64,000 nucleotides of DNA, taken from Undibacterium umbellatum. GTDB lineage: Bacteria; Pseudomonadota; Gammaproteobacteria; Burkholderiales; Burkholderiaceae_D. Position numbers and translations under genes: made by a program. The stretch lies in the NCBI RefSeq assembly GCF_014284125.1, contig NZ_JACOFX010000002.1, positions 434,001-498,000 of the forward strand, written 5' to 3'. Position 1 is the stretch's first letter; each line of letters starts with the position of its first letter. A model generated the notes under the pieces. That model was not told where the DNA came from, did no database searches, and saw only the letters and a list, made by a program, of their open reading frames with translations. Positions 34,203 through 42,719 of this stretch are shown here, piece after piece.

Positions 34203-35090
34203 CTAGGAGTTGGTCTTCAAGGCCAGCCTCAAGTCATCTCCACAAGCCAGCAGTTTCTCGCTTGCCGTACTGACACTGATGTTATTCAGGATGGCGAGTA
34301 TAGCGATCTTGACATGGAAATTGCATTCTTCCAGAATGCGGCGGCAGTGCACTTCATCGCGACCAGTTGCATGCATGGTCAGGCTGACGGTGCGCCTGAG
34401 CAATTTGACGTTGGTTGGTTTGACATCCACCATGAGGTTGCCATAAACCTTATGCAAGCGCACCATGAGGGCGCTGGAAAAACTGTTCAGTGCGACTTTT
34501 TGTGAAGTACCTGCCTTCAGGCGGGTGCTTCCTGAGATGACTTCACTACCGGTATCAAGAGTGATGCCAATCTCAGCCTGCAAAGTCACAGGCGCGCCGG
34601 GGTTGTTGGCAAAGCCTATGGTCAAGGCTCCTGCTGCGCGTGCCGCCTGCAAGGCCCCAAGTACATAGGGTGTTGCACCGGATGCTGCAATCAGCAACAC
34701 CACGTCATTGGATGTCAGGGCAAGTTGCACGATTTCTCTGGCACCTTGCTCCGCATCATCTTCAGCACCTTCGACGGCAACAAACATGGCTTGTTTGCCA
34801 CCTGCCAGCAAGGACAGGGCGCGTTCATTTGGCCATGAAAATGTTGGCAGCAATTCCACCCCATCCAGCACACCCAGGCGGCCAGAAGTGCCCGCGCCTA
34901 CATACACCAGACGCCCCCCGGCCAGTATGCGGGGCGTTGCCGCATCTACAGCAGCGGCGATTTGTGCTGCAGCCAGGCTGACTGCGCGTACGGCATTCAA
35001 CTGGTCATCAATGAGCACGTCAACCAGTTGCGTGGTCGGGTACAAATCGAGCTCGGTGTGGCTGATGCTTGGTGCTTCGGTATTCAACAT
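34203..35090 (-). CDS. murQ: N-acetylmuramic acid 6-phosphate etherase
   Basis: A 295-residue MurQ, the expected length. SIS-domain phosphosugar site: VYVGAGTSGRLGVLDGVELLPTF (GAGTSGR 65-71, catalytic-region Glu79), then AVEGAEDD with the second Glu, and GSTRLKAGTSQK. It cleaves the lactyl ether of MurNAc-6-phosphate to GlcNAc-6-phosphate and D-lactate in the cytoplasm. In E. coli its substrate comes from the MurP PTS or from AnmK; neither is in this window, and the BadF-type kinase nearby may supply it. The lysR gene follows after 67 bases. Confidence 0.96.
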   Translation of the reverse strand: MLNTEAPSISHTELDLYPTTQLVDVLIDDQLNAVRAVSLAAAQIAAAVDAATPRILAGGRLVYVGAGTSGRLGVLDGVELLPTFSWPNERALSLLAGGKQAMFVAVEGAEDDAEQGAREIVQLALTSNDVVLLIAASGATPYVLGALQAARAAGALTIGFANNPGAPVTLQAEIGITLDTGSEVISGSTRLKAGTSQKVALNSFSSALMVRLHKVYGNLMVDVKPTNVKLLRRTVSLTMHATGRDEVHCRRILEECNFHVKIAILAILNNISVSTASEKLLACGDDLRLALKTNS

Positions 35091-35253
35091 GGCGCTATCC
35101 TTTTATTGCATAACTTAAGCTCTGTGCAGGCAGAGCACAAATGAAAGCTGATACCCGGCCCATAACTTCAGGTAATGCATGCGACTGCAGGAATTATTTG
35201 CAGATACCTGTTGATCAGCTTATGCTGGCTTATTGTTAAAGCACAGATAAACA

Positions 35254-35841
35254 ATGCAAATTCTTCGCCCTCATTTGAAAATGAAGCTGCTGCTGATACT
35301 GGCCGCCTGCCTGCTGGTGTCCGCTTGCCAGTGGGGTTGGCTGCAAGGGGGCGACAGCCGTCATCGACTGCTCATCTCTGTGCCGGACCAAAAAATGCTG
35401 CTATTGGAAGATGGCAAACCTGTTGCGACCTATGCGATTTCCACGGCCAAACGTGGCATAGGGGATATGCCAGACAGTTACATGACACCCGGCGGCCGCA
35501 TGCAGATTGCCGAGAAAATCGGTGCGGGTGCACCATTGGGGGCGGTCTTCAAAGACAGGCTGGCAACCGGTGAAATCGTGGCGGCGGATGCGCCAGGGCG
35601 TGACCCGGTGGTGACACGCATACTCTGGCTTCGCGGGACAGAACTTCGCAATCGCAATGCCTATCCGCGTTTTATCTATATCCATGGTACGCCGCAAGAA
35701 AGCTTGCTGGGCACGCCTGCCAGCTATGGCTGCATACGCATGCGTTCCGTTGATATTGCCGAGTTGTTTGAACGAGTAGGGGTTGGCGCTGTAGTCGATG
35801 TGGTCGACCAGGCAGTGGAGACGCTGAAGCCTGCCACCTGA
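35254..35841 (+). CDS. L,D-transpeptidase-family lipoprotein
   Basis: A 195-residue YkuD-domain protein with a lipoprotein signal (LLVSAC, Cys25). The YkuD catalytic site is complete: YIHGTPQESLLG (His144) and SYGCIRM (Cys160). L,D-transpeptidases make 3-3 crosslinks or attach lipoproteins to murein; small single-domain forms can have other roles. The start is unsure: ATG at 35254 or ATG at 35281, both without a clear Shine-Dalgarno sequence; both keep the signal peptide. Divergent from murQ. Confidence 0.88.
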   Translation: MQILRPHLKMKLLLILAACLLVSACQWGWLQGGDSRHRLLISVPDQKMLLLEDGKPVATYAISTAKRGIGDMPDSYMTPGGRMQIAEKIGAGAPLGAVFKDRLATGEIVAADAPGRDPVVTRILWLRGTELRNRNAYPRFIYIHGTPQESLLGTPASYGCIRMRSVDIAELFERVGVGAVVDVVDQAVETLKPAT

Positions 35842-35948
35842 TATCTTTTAGGATTTACAATTTAATGACAATTTGAGTACATTTTTGAGCTGATTTGGCA
35901 GTTTGTCTGGCGTATGATCGCCATGCCTCCTATTTTGAAAGCTCAAAA

Positions 35949-37271
35949 ATGCGTCCTACGATACTATGCTCATGTTTGCTGCTCGCCCTGGTTTCTGCCT
36001 GCGGTGGGGCGGGCAATACAGCCACTACCACGACATCAGATACTGGCAAAGCCCAGGCTATCGGCACTGCCAAATCTTCGCTGGCGCGCAATCCATCACC
36101 CCAGGCCAGTGATGCCGACCTGGCGGCGGTAGTGGCAGGGAATACCGAATTTGCCTTGAAAGTCTTGCCATTGCTGGATGCACAAGGCGACAATAATCTG
36201 GTGTATTCACCATTCAGCCTGACGCTGGCGCTGGAGATGACAGCCGCTGGTGCCAAGGGAGATACGCTGAGTGGCATGGAAAAAGCCCTGTCTTTCCAGT
36301 TGCCGCAAAGCCGTTTGCAGGCGGCGCTGAATCGTCTGGATCTGGTATTGGCGGGTAAGACTTCGACTACGGCCAAGCCAAATGCCCAGTTACCCAATTT
36401 GAATATCTCCAATGCGCTGTGGGCACAACAGGGTTACAACTTGCAGGGTACTTATCTGGATGCGCTAAGTGTCAATTTTGGCGCGGCGGTGAATTTACTG
36501 GATTTTGTCAAGGCAACGGAGCCTTCACGTCTGAGCATCAATAACTGGGTCGAAGAGCAGACCCAAAAGAAGATCAAGGATCTGCTGCCTCCAGACTCGG
36601 TTTCTTCATCGACCCGGGTGGTGTTGACGAATGCCATCTGGTTCAAGTCAGATTGGGCGCAACAATTTACCAAGGAAAGCACGCGAAACCAGGATTTCAC
36701 CAACCGCAAGGGTAGTGTGAGCAGCCTTCCATTCATGAATCAGACAGCAACTTTCCCCTATCTGCAAGGCAAGGGCTATCAGGCGGTGGAGTTGCCATAC
36801 ATGGATAACAAACTGGCGATGCTGGTGGTGATGCCAGATGCTGGCAAATTTGACAGTTTTGTGCAAGGTTTGAATAGCGCGGCCGTCAGTGATATTGCTG
36901 CAGGCTTGAAAGATCAATACCTGGCATTGAGCATGCCCAAGTTTAACTTCAGTGCCAACCCGGCGATGAATTCCAGCCTCAGCAGTCTGGGTATGAGTGC
37001 CGCTTTTGATGCTGGCAAGGCAGATTTCTCTGGCATGACAGGCAACCGTGATCTGTCGATTTCTGGTGTCGTGCACAAGGCATATATCAATGTCGATGAA
37101 AAAGGGACAGAGGCAGCAGCAGCGACAGGCGTGGTGGTTGGCGTCACCAGTATCAATGTCAATCAACCGCTGAAACTGGCGCTGGATCGCCCCTTTTTGT
37201 TCATGATCAGGGACAGGCAGACTGGCTTGATTATCTTCATGGGCAAGTTGATGAATCCTGCAGCAAGTTAA
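35949..37271 (+). CDS. Serpin-family protease inhibitor, lipoprotein
   Basis: A 440-residue serpin with a lipoprotein signal peptide (LALVSACGG); ATG at 35949 is chosen because the signal starts there, not at an upstream ATG. The serpin fold is supported by LVYSPFSLTLALEMTAAGAKGDT near residue 70, INNWVEEQTQKKIKDLL, VLTNAIWFKSDW and the C-terminal RPFLFMIRDRQTGLIIFMGKL. The hinge of the reactive loop reads KGTEAAAATGVVV, the small-residue pattern of inhibitory serpins; the scissile bond probably falls in the stretch VTSINVN, but the exact P1 is unclear because the loop looks longer than in alpha-1-antitrypsin. Serpins are rare in Proteobacteria. The target could be an external protease or one of the cell's own. 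Confidence 0.93.
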   Translation: MRPTILCSCLLLALVSACGGAGNTATTTTSDTGKAQAIGTAKSSLARNPSPQASDADLAAVVAGNTEFALKVLPLLDAQGDNNLVYSPFSLTLALEMTAAGAKGDTLSGMEKALSFQLPQSRLQAALNRLDLVLAGKTSTTAKPNAQLPNLNISNALWAQQGYNLQGTYLDALSVNFGAAVNLLDFVKATEPSRLSINNWVEEQTQKKIKDLLPPDSVSSSTRVVLTNAIWFKSDWAQQFTKESTRNQDFTNRKGSVSSLPFMNQTATFPYLQGKGYQAVELPYMDNKLAMLVVMPDAGKFDSFVQGLNSAAVSDIAAGLKDQYLALSMPKFNFSANPAMNSSLSSLGMSAAFDAGKADFSGMTGNRDLSISGVVHKAYINVDEKGTEAAAATGVVVGVTSINVNQPLKLALDRPFLFMIRDRQTGLIIFMGKLMNPAAS

Positions 37272-37298
37272 TAGCGTTGTTCAGTAAGCTTTAGCTTT

Positions 37299-37336
37299 AA
37301 AAAAATCCCCCGGTTTTTAAATCGGGGGATTTTTTA
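37299..37336. terminator. Bidirectional terminator between serpin and TonB receptor
   Basis: Stem AATCCCCCG (304-312 of 37 kb) with CGGGGGATT (37323-37331), 10-nt loop, flanked by seven A on the left and TTTTT on the right, so it can act on both convergent genes. Confidence 0.9.
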
Positions 37337-37357
37337 TTTGCTTTACACTTTACTCAT

Positions 37358-40198
37358 TTACTTGAATTTGTAATTCGCCAGCAAAGTGAACGAACGTCCA
37401 CGCGGATCAGCTACTCTAGGTTCCCAGGAGCTGCCTGCACCGGTATTGCTGTCATAAGTGACGGCAAACGGCGGGTCAGTGTTGAAGACATTTTTGATGC
37501 CAGCAGTCAGTGTCAGGTTTTTGATACCGCTATATGTCGCGCTGAGATTGTAAATTGTATAGGCCTTGACATTGGGGTTGTAGTTGGATGGCATGACCAG
37601 GCCGCTTTGCACGCCAGGCAAGACCTGATCTTTATAGCCAGCGCGATAAATCTGGGTGAAGGTGCCTGTCCAGTCACCCTGAGTATAGTTGATAAAGGCA
37701 ACATGCTTCCACTTCAAACCCAGGTCGCCGGTGTAGCTGAATTTACCGACTTCACTGTCACTATAAGGTGCATTCGCCATGGGGCGTGATTTTTTCTCCA
37801 GCAGATAAGAGCCATCCAGGCCAGCTGCCCACTTCCCATTCAAGATTTCGCCATTCGCTTTGGCACCAAGCTCCACACCACGAGTGATGCTGGAACCGGC
37901 ATTGACCCAGCGCTGGTCAATGAAAACCAGATTGCCAGCACTGTCACGCAAGAATTGCTCCCTGAATAATCCATAATTTTGCAGCATGGTGGCCAGGGAT
38001 ACCGAGGTGATAGAGTTTTCCTTGCGGATTTCCCAGATGTCGGCATTGGCACTGAAGTGCGTGCTTGGTGCCCATACGACACCAACGGTCCCCTGTTTTG
38101 CAGTTTCTGGCCCCAGCGTGGTTTTGCCACCAGTGAAAATGTTTGGTGTGATGGACGCGCAACCCGCTTTGCTGCTATCGACTTTCAAGGTCGGGCAACT
38201 GGCTGGATCGACCAGATCTTTGCCGAGATAGGGTGATTCGGTGATGCCATTGAATAGCTGGTTAAACGATGGTGCACGGAAGCCCGTGTTATAGGAACCA
38301 CGGAACAACAGGGCATCGGTCGGTGTATAACGGAAACTCACTTTTGGATTAAAGGTGTTGCCAAAGCCTGAGTAATGGTCCTGGCGGCCAGCGACAGTGA
38401 CTTCCAGGGATTTGAATACGGGCACCAATACTTCTGCATACACAGCGCGTATATCCCTGCTGACTTTAGGCAGCGCATTGCTATCATCGAATGGTGCGTT
38501 GAGGATGGCAGGGCGTACACTGGAGGCCCTGGAATCGCCATTGAATGCATATTCTTCCTTGCGCACGTCAATGCCTACCGCAGCCATGACAGCGCCGGCT
38601 GGCAATTTCCAGACTTCGCCAGACAGGGCTGCATCAACTTGTGTCAAGGTAGTTTTACCACCATACAGCGTTACGCCAGAGGCCGAGGTGCTGTTGATCA
38701 GATCCAGTGCTGCCTGCGTTTGCTTTTCACCTGGTTTCAGGAAAGGGTTGATGATACCCGTGCCCAGCGCATTCGCCAGTGCGACGGTATAGTTATAGCC
38801 ACTGCCCAGCCTGGATTCGGATTCACTATAGGCGCGAGACAGACCTACACGGTAATCCCAATTGCCGATCTGGCCATCAGCACCCAGTTGCAAGCGTCCT
38901 GCTTCAGACTTGGTAGTGATTTCGCGATTGCCGCAATCCATGCAGCGCCAGCGGTAAGCGATAGGCGCACCACGGTTTGCCTCTATGCTGGGGAATACCG
39001 CAACAATCGCATTGAACACATCGTTATATGCTGAGCCTGTACTTGGATAAAAAGAGGAGGCCGGAAAGGCTGTGCCAGGAGATACCTGATTTGGCGAAAA
39101 ACGCTTGGATACTTCAACCTGAGAGCCTACTAATTCGGCAAACAATTGATGCGTGCCAATTTTAAAAGTGGCCCGTGAAACAAAGTTATCGTTCTTCACA
39201 GGCTGTTGCAATACCGCCGCACGGCCGGTATCCCATGCGCAAGCATATTTGGAAGAAGCCACATCCCACAGTTTGGCATCATAAGCAGACATGCCATCGA
39301 CCGCATTGCAGCCTGCGCCGCCCGGCAGGTTCAATACATTGATGGCATTCATGACCTGGCTGGTGCCAGGAAAGACCGGGCCATTATTGCTCTTGTTGCT
39401 GAGTATGGTATTGGCCAGCGAAGTGGCAAATACCGTGGCATGCGGGGTGCCGCGCGTGTCGACTGACAAACCGCGATTGGGCTGGAAAGTATTCACGAAA
39501 TCACGCTGATCACCGCGCAATGCATCGTTTTCGCTATGCGTGGCAGTGATGAGGACATTGTAATTGTCCTGTTCCAGATCACCAAAACCACCCACCACGG
39601 AAACCCGCTTGATATTGCCGCCACCCTGCTGGGTAATGTCGGTAAAAGCCTGGGCTTCGACACCATTGTAATTCTTGCGCAAGATGAAGTTGATGACGCC
39701 ACCAATTGCATCTGTACCATAGATGGCAGATGCGCCATCTTTCAAGACTTCTATCCTTTCCACAGCTGCCATGGGGATAGAATTCAAGTCAACTGCCGAG
39801 CCCTTCATGCCATGGGTGGCGACGCGGCGGCCATTCAGCAGCACCAGTGTATTGTCGGCACCCTGACCGCGCAGGTTGGCTGAGGATGCGCCATTATTGC
39901 CACGCTGCGCACCTGAGGTGACATCGGCATTGCTGGCCAGATTGTCAGAGCCATTACCATTGATATTCAGGTTGGCAATGAATTGCTCAGCCGTGACGAT
40001 GCCAGAGGCTTCCAATTGCTTGCGGGTAATGACCTCGATGGGCAAGGCGCCCTCGCTGGCGATGCGCTTGATGCTGCTGCCGGTAATTTCTACCCTTTGC
40101 GGTGCCGGAGCGGGTTTGTCCTGCGCCAGTACCCATCCGCTACTGCCGGCAGAAATGCCTATCAGGGCGATGCACCTGGCTATGGTCTTTAACTTCAC
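37358..40198 (-). CDS. Large TonB-dependent outer-membrane receptor
   Basis: A 946-residue receptor with a signal peptide (WVLAQDKP, cleavage near residue 26). The plug domain includes a TonB-box-like VEITGSSIKR, then PIEVITRKQLEASGIVTAEQFI, NTLVLLNGRRVATHG and VERIEVLKDGASAIYGTDAIGGVINFI. The barrel carries Cys pairs (RWRCMDCGN and others) likely bridged in extracellular loops. Receptors of this type usually take up peptides, glycans or other nutrients and not only siderophores. It lies between a serpin and a murein glycan hydrolase, but direct linkage to murein uptake is speculation. An upstream 339-base gap should hold its promoter. Confidence 0.92.
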   Translation of the reverse strand: MKLKTIARCIALIGISAGSSGWVLAQDKPAPAPQRVEITGSSIKRIASEGALPIEVITRKQLEASGIVTAEQFIANLNINGNGSDNLASNADVTSGAQRGNNGASSANLRGQGADNTLVLLNGRRVATHGMKGSAVDLNSIPMAAVERIEVLKDGASAIYGTDAIGGVINFILRKNYNGVEAQAFTDITQQGGGNIKRVSVVGGFGDLEQDNYNVLITATHSENDALRGDQRDFVNTFQPNRGLSVDTRGTPHATVFATSLANTILSNKSNNGPVFPGTSQVMNAINVLNLPGGAGCNAVDGMSAYDAKLWDVASSKYACAWDTGRAAVLQQPVKNDNFVSRATFKIGTHQLFAELVGSQVEVSKRFSPNQVSPGTAFPASSFYPSTGSAYNDVFNAIVAVFPSIEANRGAPIAYRWRCMDCGNREITTKSEAGRLQLGADGQIGNWDYRVGLSRAYSESESRLGSGYNYTVALANALGTGIINPFLKPGEKQTQAALDLINSTSASGVTLYGGKTTLTQVDAALSGEVWKLPAGAVMAAVGIDVRKEEYAFNGDSRASSVRPAILNAPFDDSNALPKVSRDIRAVYAEVLVPVFKSLEVTVAGRQDHYSGFGNTFNPKVSFRYTPTDALLFRGSYNTGFRAPSFNQLFNGITESPYLGKDLVDPASCPTLKVDSSKAGCASITPNIFTGGKTTLGPETAKQGTVGVVWAPSTHFSANADIWEIRKENSITSVSLATMLQNYGLFREQFLRDSAGNLVFIDQRWVNAGSSITRGVELGAKANGEILNGKWAAGLDGSYLLEKKSRPMANAPYSDSEVGKFSYTGDLGLKWKHVAFINYTQGDWTGTFTQIYRAGYKDQVLPGVQSGLVMPSNYNPNVKAYTIYNLSATYSGIKNLTLTAGIKNVFNTDPPFAVTYDSNTGAGSSWEPRVADPRGRSFTLLANYKFK

Positions 40199-40537
40199 TG
40201 GTCTCTCCTTGTGTCGTACAACATTGATGTAGGCGGTTTTTCGTGTTCAATCGCATTCAATCCCGTCGCTGATCAGAATTGATATAAATTTTATGTGTGT
40301 TCCAGACTAGGGTTACACGCCGAAGAGTGACAAATGAAAATATCATGGCGGGCGATAACCAAAAGATATGGGGTTTGCCAGGACTGTCCTGATAGCCAGT
40401 GAGGACGCGGATTGCAGAGGCAAAGCTGGCGATAGCGCATGGAAAATACATATGGATGGGCCGCTCCATACGTATCTAAAAACCACACTTGTTATCCTTT
40501 ATTTGCCTCTGCTTGTCCGGTGTGCCGACTGGTATTA
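40199..40537. other. Intergenic region between the TonB receptor and the DigH-like gene
   Basis: No supported gene or RNA. Both flanking genes are on the minus strand, so it should hold the end of the DigH-like transcript and the receptor promoter. I could not identify a clear terminator or Fur-like box by eye. Confidence 0.4.
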
Positions 40538-42169
40538 TCAGGGTAAGCTGTAATTTGCCCGCGCGCTTTCCTGGCCAGTGCGGCTGATGGCGGATACAGT
40601 AAGCTGGCGGATAGCCCCGTATTGGGCATCATCAGCCAAGTCTATGCTCATGTTCTGTGCAGGTACGACGGAAAATAGCCATTGCTGGTCGGTACGCTTC
40701 CAGATCGCCAGCAGTCGGGTGTTGACCGTGCCTGCCAATTGGACACGCACTGATTTCTTGTCTGCCGCAGCTTCCAGTACAGGGCTGGCTGGCAGGCTGA
40801 TGTCCAGCCAGGGGCTGGCCGGGATCACCGCTTGTGAGGTGTATTTTTCAGTCGCCAGACGCTGACGTATGCCTTTGCGGTTCTGGTTCAGCGCGGCCAT
40901 GCTGAAATGCAGATGACCATTTCCGCCTCTTTCACGCATGGCATCTACCTGATTCAGGATTTCATCGGCAGGCCAGGACTTATCACTATTGTCTATGCGG
41001 CTGGTATACAGGCCGGGCCAGATATGCTTTCCTGTGGTGTTTTGCGCCAGCCAGTAATCATGCAAGACCTTGAAGGCTTGTGGCCCCTGATTGATGGGCC
41101 AGTACAATTGCGGGGCCAGATAATCCATCCAGCCCTTGCTCAGCCACAGTTCCACATCCGCATATAGCTTGTCATACTGACTGAAACCGGCAATACCGGG
41201 TGGTAATCTGTCTGGCCTGCCTATTCCAAAGGGGCTGATGCCAAATTTCATCCATGGCTTTTCCAGATGCACACGCTGGTTGATGGCTTCCACCAGGCGG
41301 TTCACATTGTCCCTGCGCCAGTCGAAGCGGGCCAGTTTGCCACCGGATTGCAAATAGGCTATCCAGGCTGGATCATCAGGGAAATCCAATTCGTTGCCAT
41401 TGCCAGCCTTGATGGGGTAGGGATAAAAATAATCATCCATGTGTATGCCATCGACATCATAGCGGCGCGCCACATCGCCGATGACATTCAGAGTCTGCTG
41501 CATGGCGATGGGTTCACCTGGATCCATCCATTGCAGGTCGCCATAAGTCTTGACCACTTGTGGTGCCAGCTTGCTGATATGGTTTGCAGCCACGGTAGTT
41601 TTGGATTGCGCAGTGCGGGCACGGAAAGGATTGAACCAGGCATGCAACTCCAGGCCACGCGCATGCGCCTGATCTATCCAGAATTGTAGCGGATCATAAT
41701 AAGGTGAAGGCGGACGGCCTTGCTCTCCTGTCAGGAATTCTGACCAGGGTTCGATCGCAGAAGGGTAAATCGCATCAGCAGCAGGGCGTACTTGCAAGAC
41801 GATGGCATTCAGTTTTAGCTGCACTGCATTGTCGAGGATGGCGATGATTTCATTCTTTTGCTTTTCCGTACTCAAATCACGCCGCGAGGGCCAGTCTATA
41901 TTGGCTACGGTGGAAACCCACGCGGCCCGGAACTCACGCGGCAAGGGTGGTGCTTCGCGTACCTGCGGTGGATAATTGGCGGGTGCATTTTGCGGGGCGA
42001 TAGTCAGATTGGTTTTGCCTGGTTTGCTGGTAGCGCTGGACTTCTCTGGCGGCGTAGTACAGGCTAGCAGCATGGCACAAGTGGCGGCGGCCAGCGCAGG
42101 CAACTTATACTGCTGCAGATAAGTTTTCCAAGTAAAAACGAGTCGCGACGATGATAGAAACGATGACAT
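40538..42169 (-). CDS. DigH/YddW-like glycosyl hydrolase (DUF187/GHL10) lipoprotein
   Basis: A 543-residue protein with a lipoprotein-type signal (MLLAC, Cys37 of the longest frame) and a GHL10 TIM-barrel domain, about residues 75-420. Typical blocks: REFRAAWVSTVANIDWP, QVRPAADAIYPSAIEPWSEFLTG, HAWFNPFRA, DGIHMDDYFYPYP and GISPFGIGRPDRLPPG. E. coli DigH (YddW) is a division-associated outer-membrane lipoprotein that cleaves murein strands stripped of stem peptides. That role would complement the AmiD-like amidase of the island, which produces such denuded strands. A C-terminal beta domain (about 440-543) follows the barrel. Confidence 0.88.
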   Translation of the reverse strand: MSSFLSSSRLVFTWKTYLQQYKLPALAAATCAMLLACTTPPEKSSATSKPGKTNLTIAPQNAPANYPPQVREAPPLPREFRAAWVSTVANIDWPSRRDLSTEKQKNEIIAILDNAVQLKLNAIVLQVRPAADAIYPSAIEPWSEFLTGEQGRPPSPYYDPLQFWIDQAHARGLELHAWFNPFRARTAQSKTTVAANHISKLAPQVVKTYGDLQWMDPGEPIAMQQTLNVIGDVARRYDVDGIHMDDYFYPYPIKAGNGNELDFPDDPAWIAYLQSGGKLARFDWRRDNVNRLVEAINQRVHLEKPWMKFGISPFGIGRPDRLPPGIAGFSQYDKLYADVELWLSKGWMDYLAPQLYWPINQGPQAFKVLHDYWLAQNTTGKHIWPGLYTSRIDNSDKSWPADEILNQVDAMRERGGNGHLHFSMAALNQNRKGIRQRLATEKYTSQAVIPASPWLDISLPASPVLEAAADKKSVRVQLAGTVNTRLLAIWKRTDQQWLFSVVPAQNMSIDLADDAQYGAIRQLTVSAISRTGQESARANYSLP

Positions 42170-42719
42170 GCGTAAGCTAAAACTGTTAAAAAGCGAAAGA
42201 CCTGAGATGCTACTGCATTACACTTTGACTAACCAGCGTTTCTTCCACTTTTGCCAGGTAATCAGTAACAACGAGGCGTCAGACTCTGTGTTGGGGGGGG
42301 GCTGCCTAAATGTTGGGGTAGCATGAAATTAATGGCATGAGTAAAAAAAAGGGCGCTTGCGCGCCCTTGAAAATCTCTATCGTCTTGGGGGAGTCCTGAG
42401 AGTAATCCATCAAATGTTGAAGGATTACTTATATGATAGGCAGTAATACCAGTTTACTGCGATTGACTTTTTATTCATCAGATATAAGTCTGGGTTATTC
42501 TCTCTGATCTAAAGATTTGTCTTCTTTCTGCAAATCAATATTTCCAAAAAAAATTGCTAGGTAGGTCTTATCTCTGAAGACAGAAAATCCAAATGAGGGA
42601 CTAAGTTGCATATAATCCACGGCGCCTTCATACAAGATTTGCATTCAGCTATTTGCAACTGTATTTGCAACTGTATTTGCGCCAAAGTTTCCTAAGAGTA
42701 TTTTTAAAAAAGCGGATTG
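42170..42719. other. 550-base intergenic region with orphan terminator and hairpin
   Basis: It contains a run of nine G (42293-42301), a minus-strand terminator (42343-42368), an inverted repeat AGTAATCC/GGATTACT (42401-42408 and 42422-42429) and an AT-rich stretch to 42719. No protein-coding frame is convincing. The terminator has no minus-strand gene in front of it, so a small RNA is possible. Confidence 0.5.
42343..42368 (-). terminator. Orphan minus-strand intrinsic terminator
   Basis: Stem AAGGGCGC (42349-42356) with GCGCCCTT (42361-42368), 4-nt loop. On the minus strand it is followed by eight T (42350 down to 42343); the + strand lacks a T-run. No minus-strand gene lies upstream of it within 10 kb. 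Confidence 0.75.
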
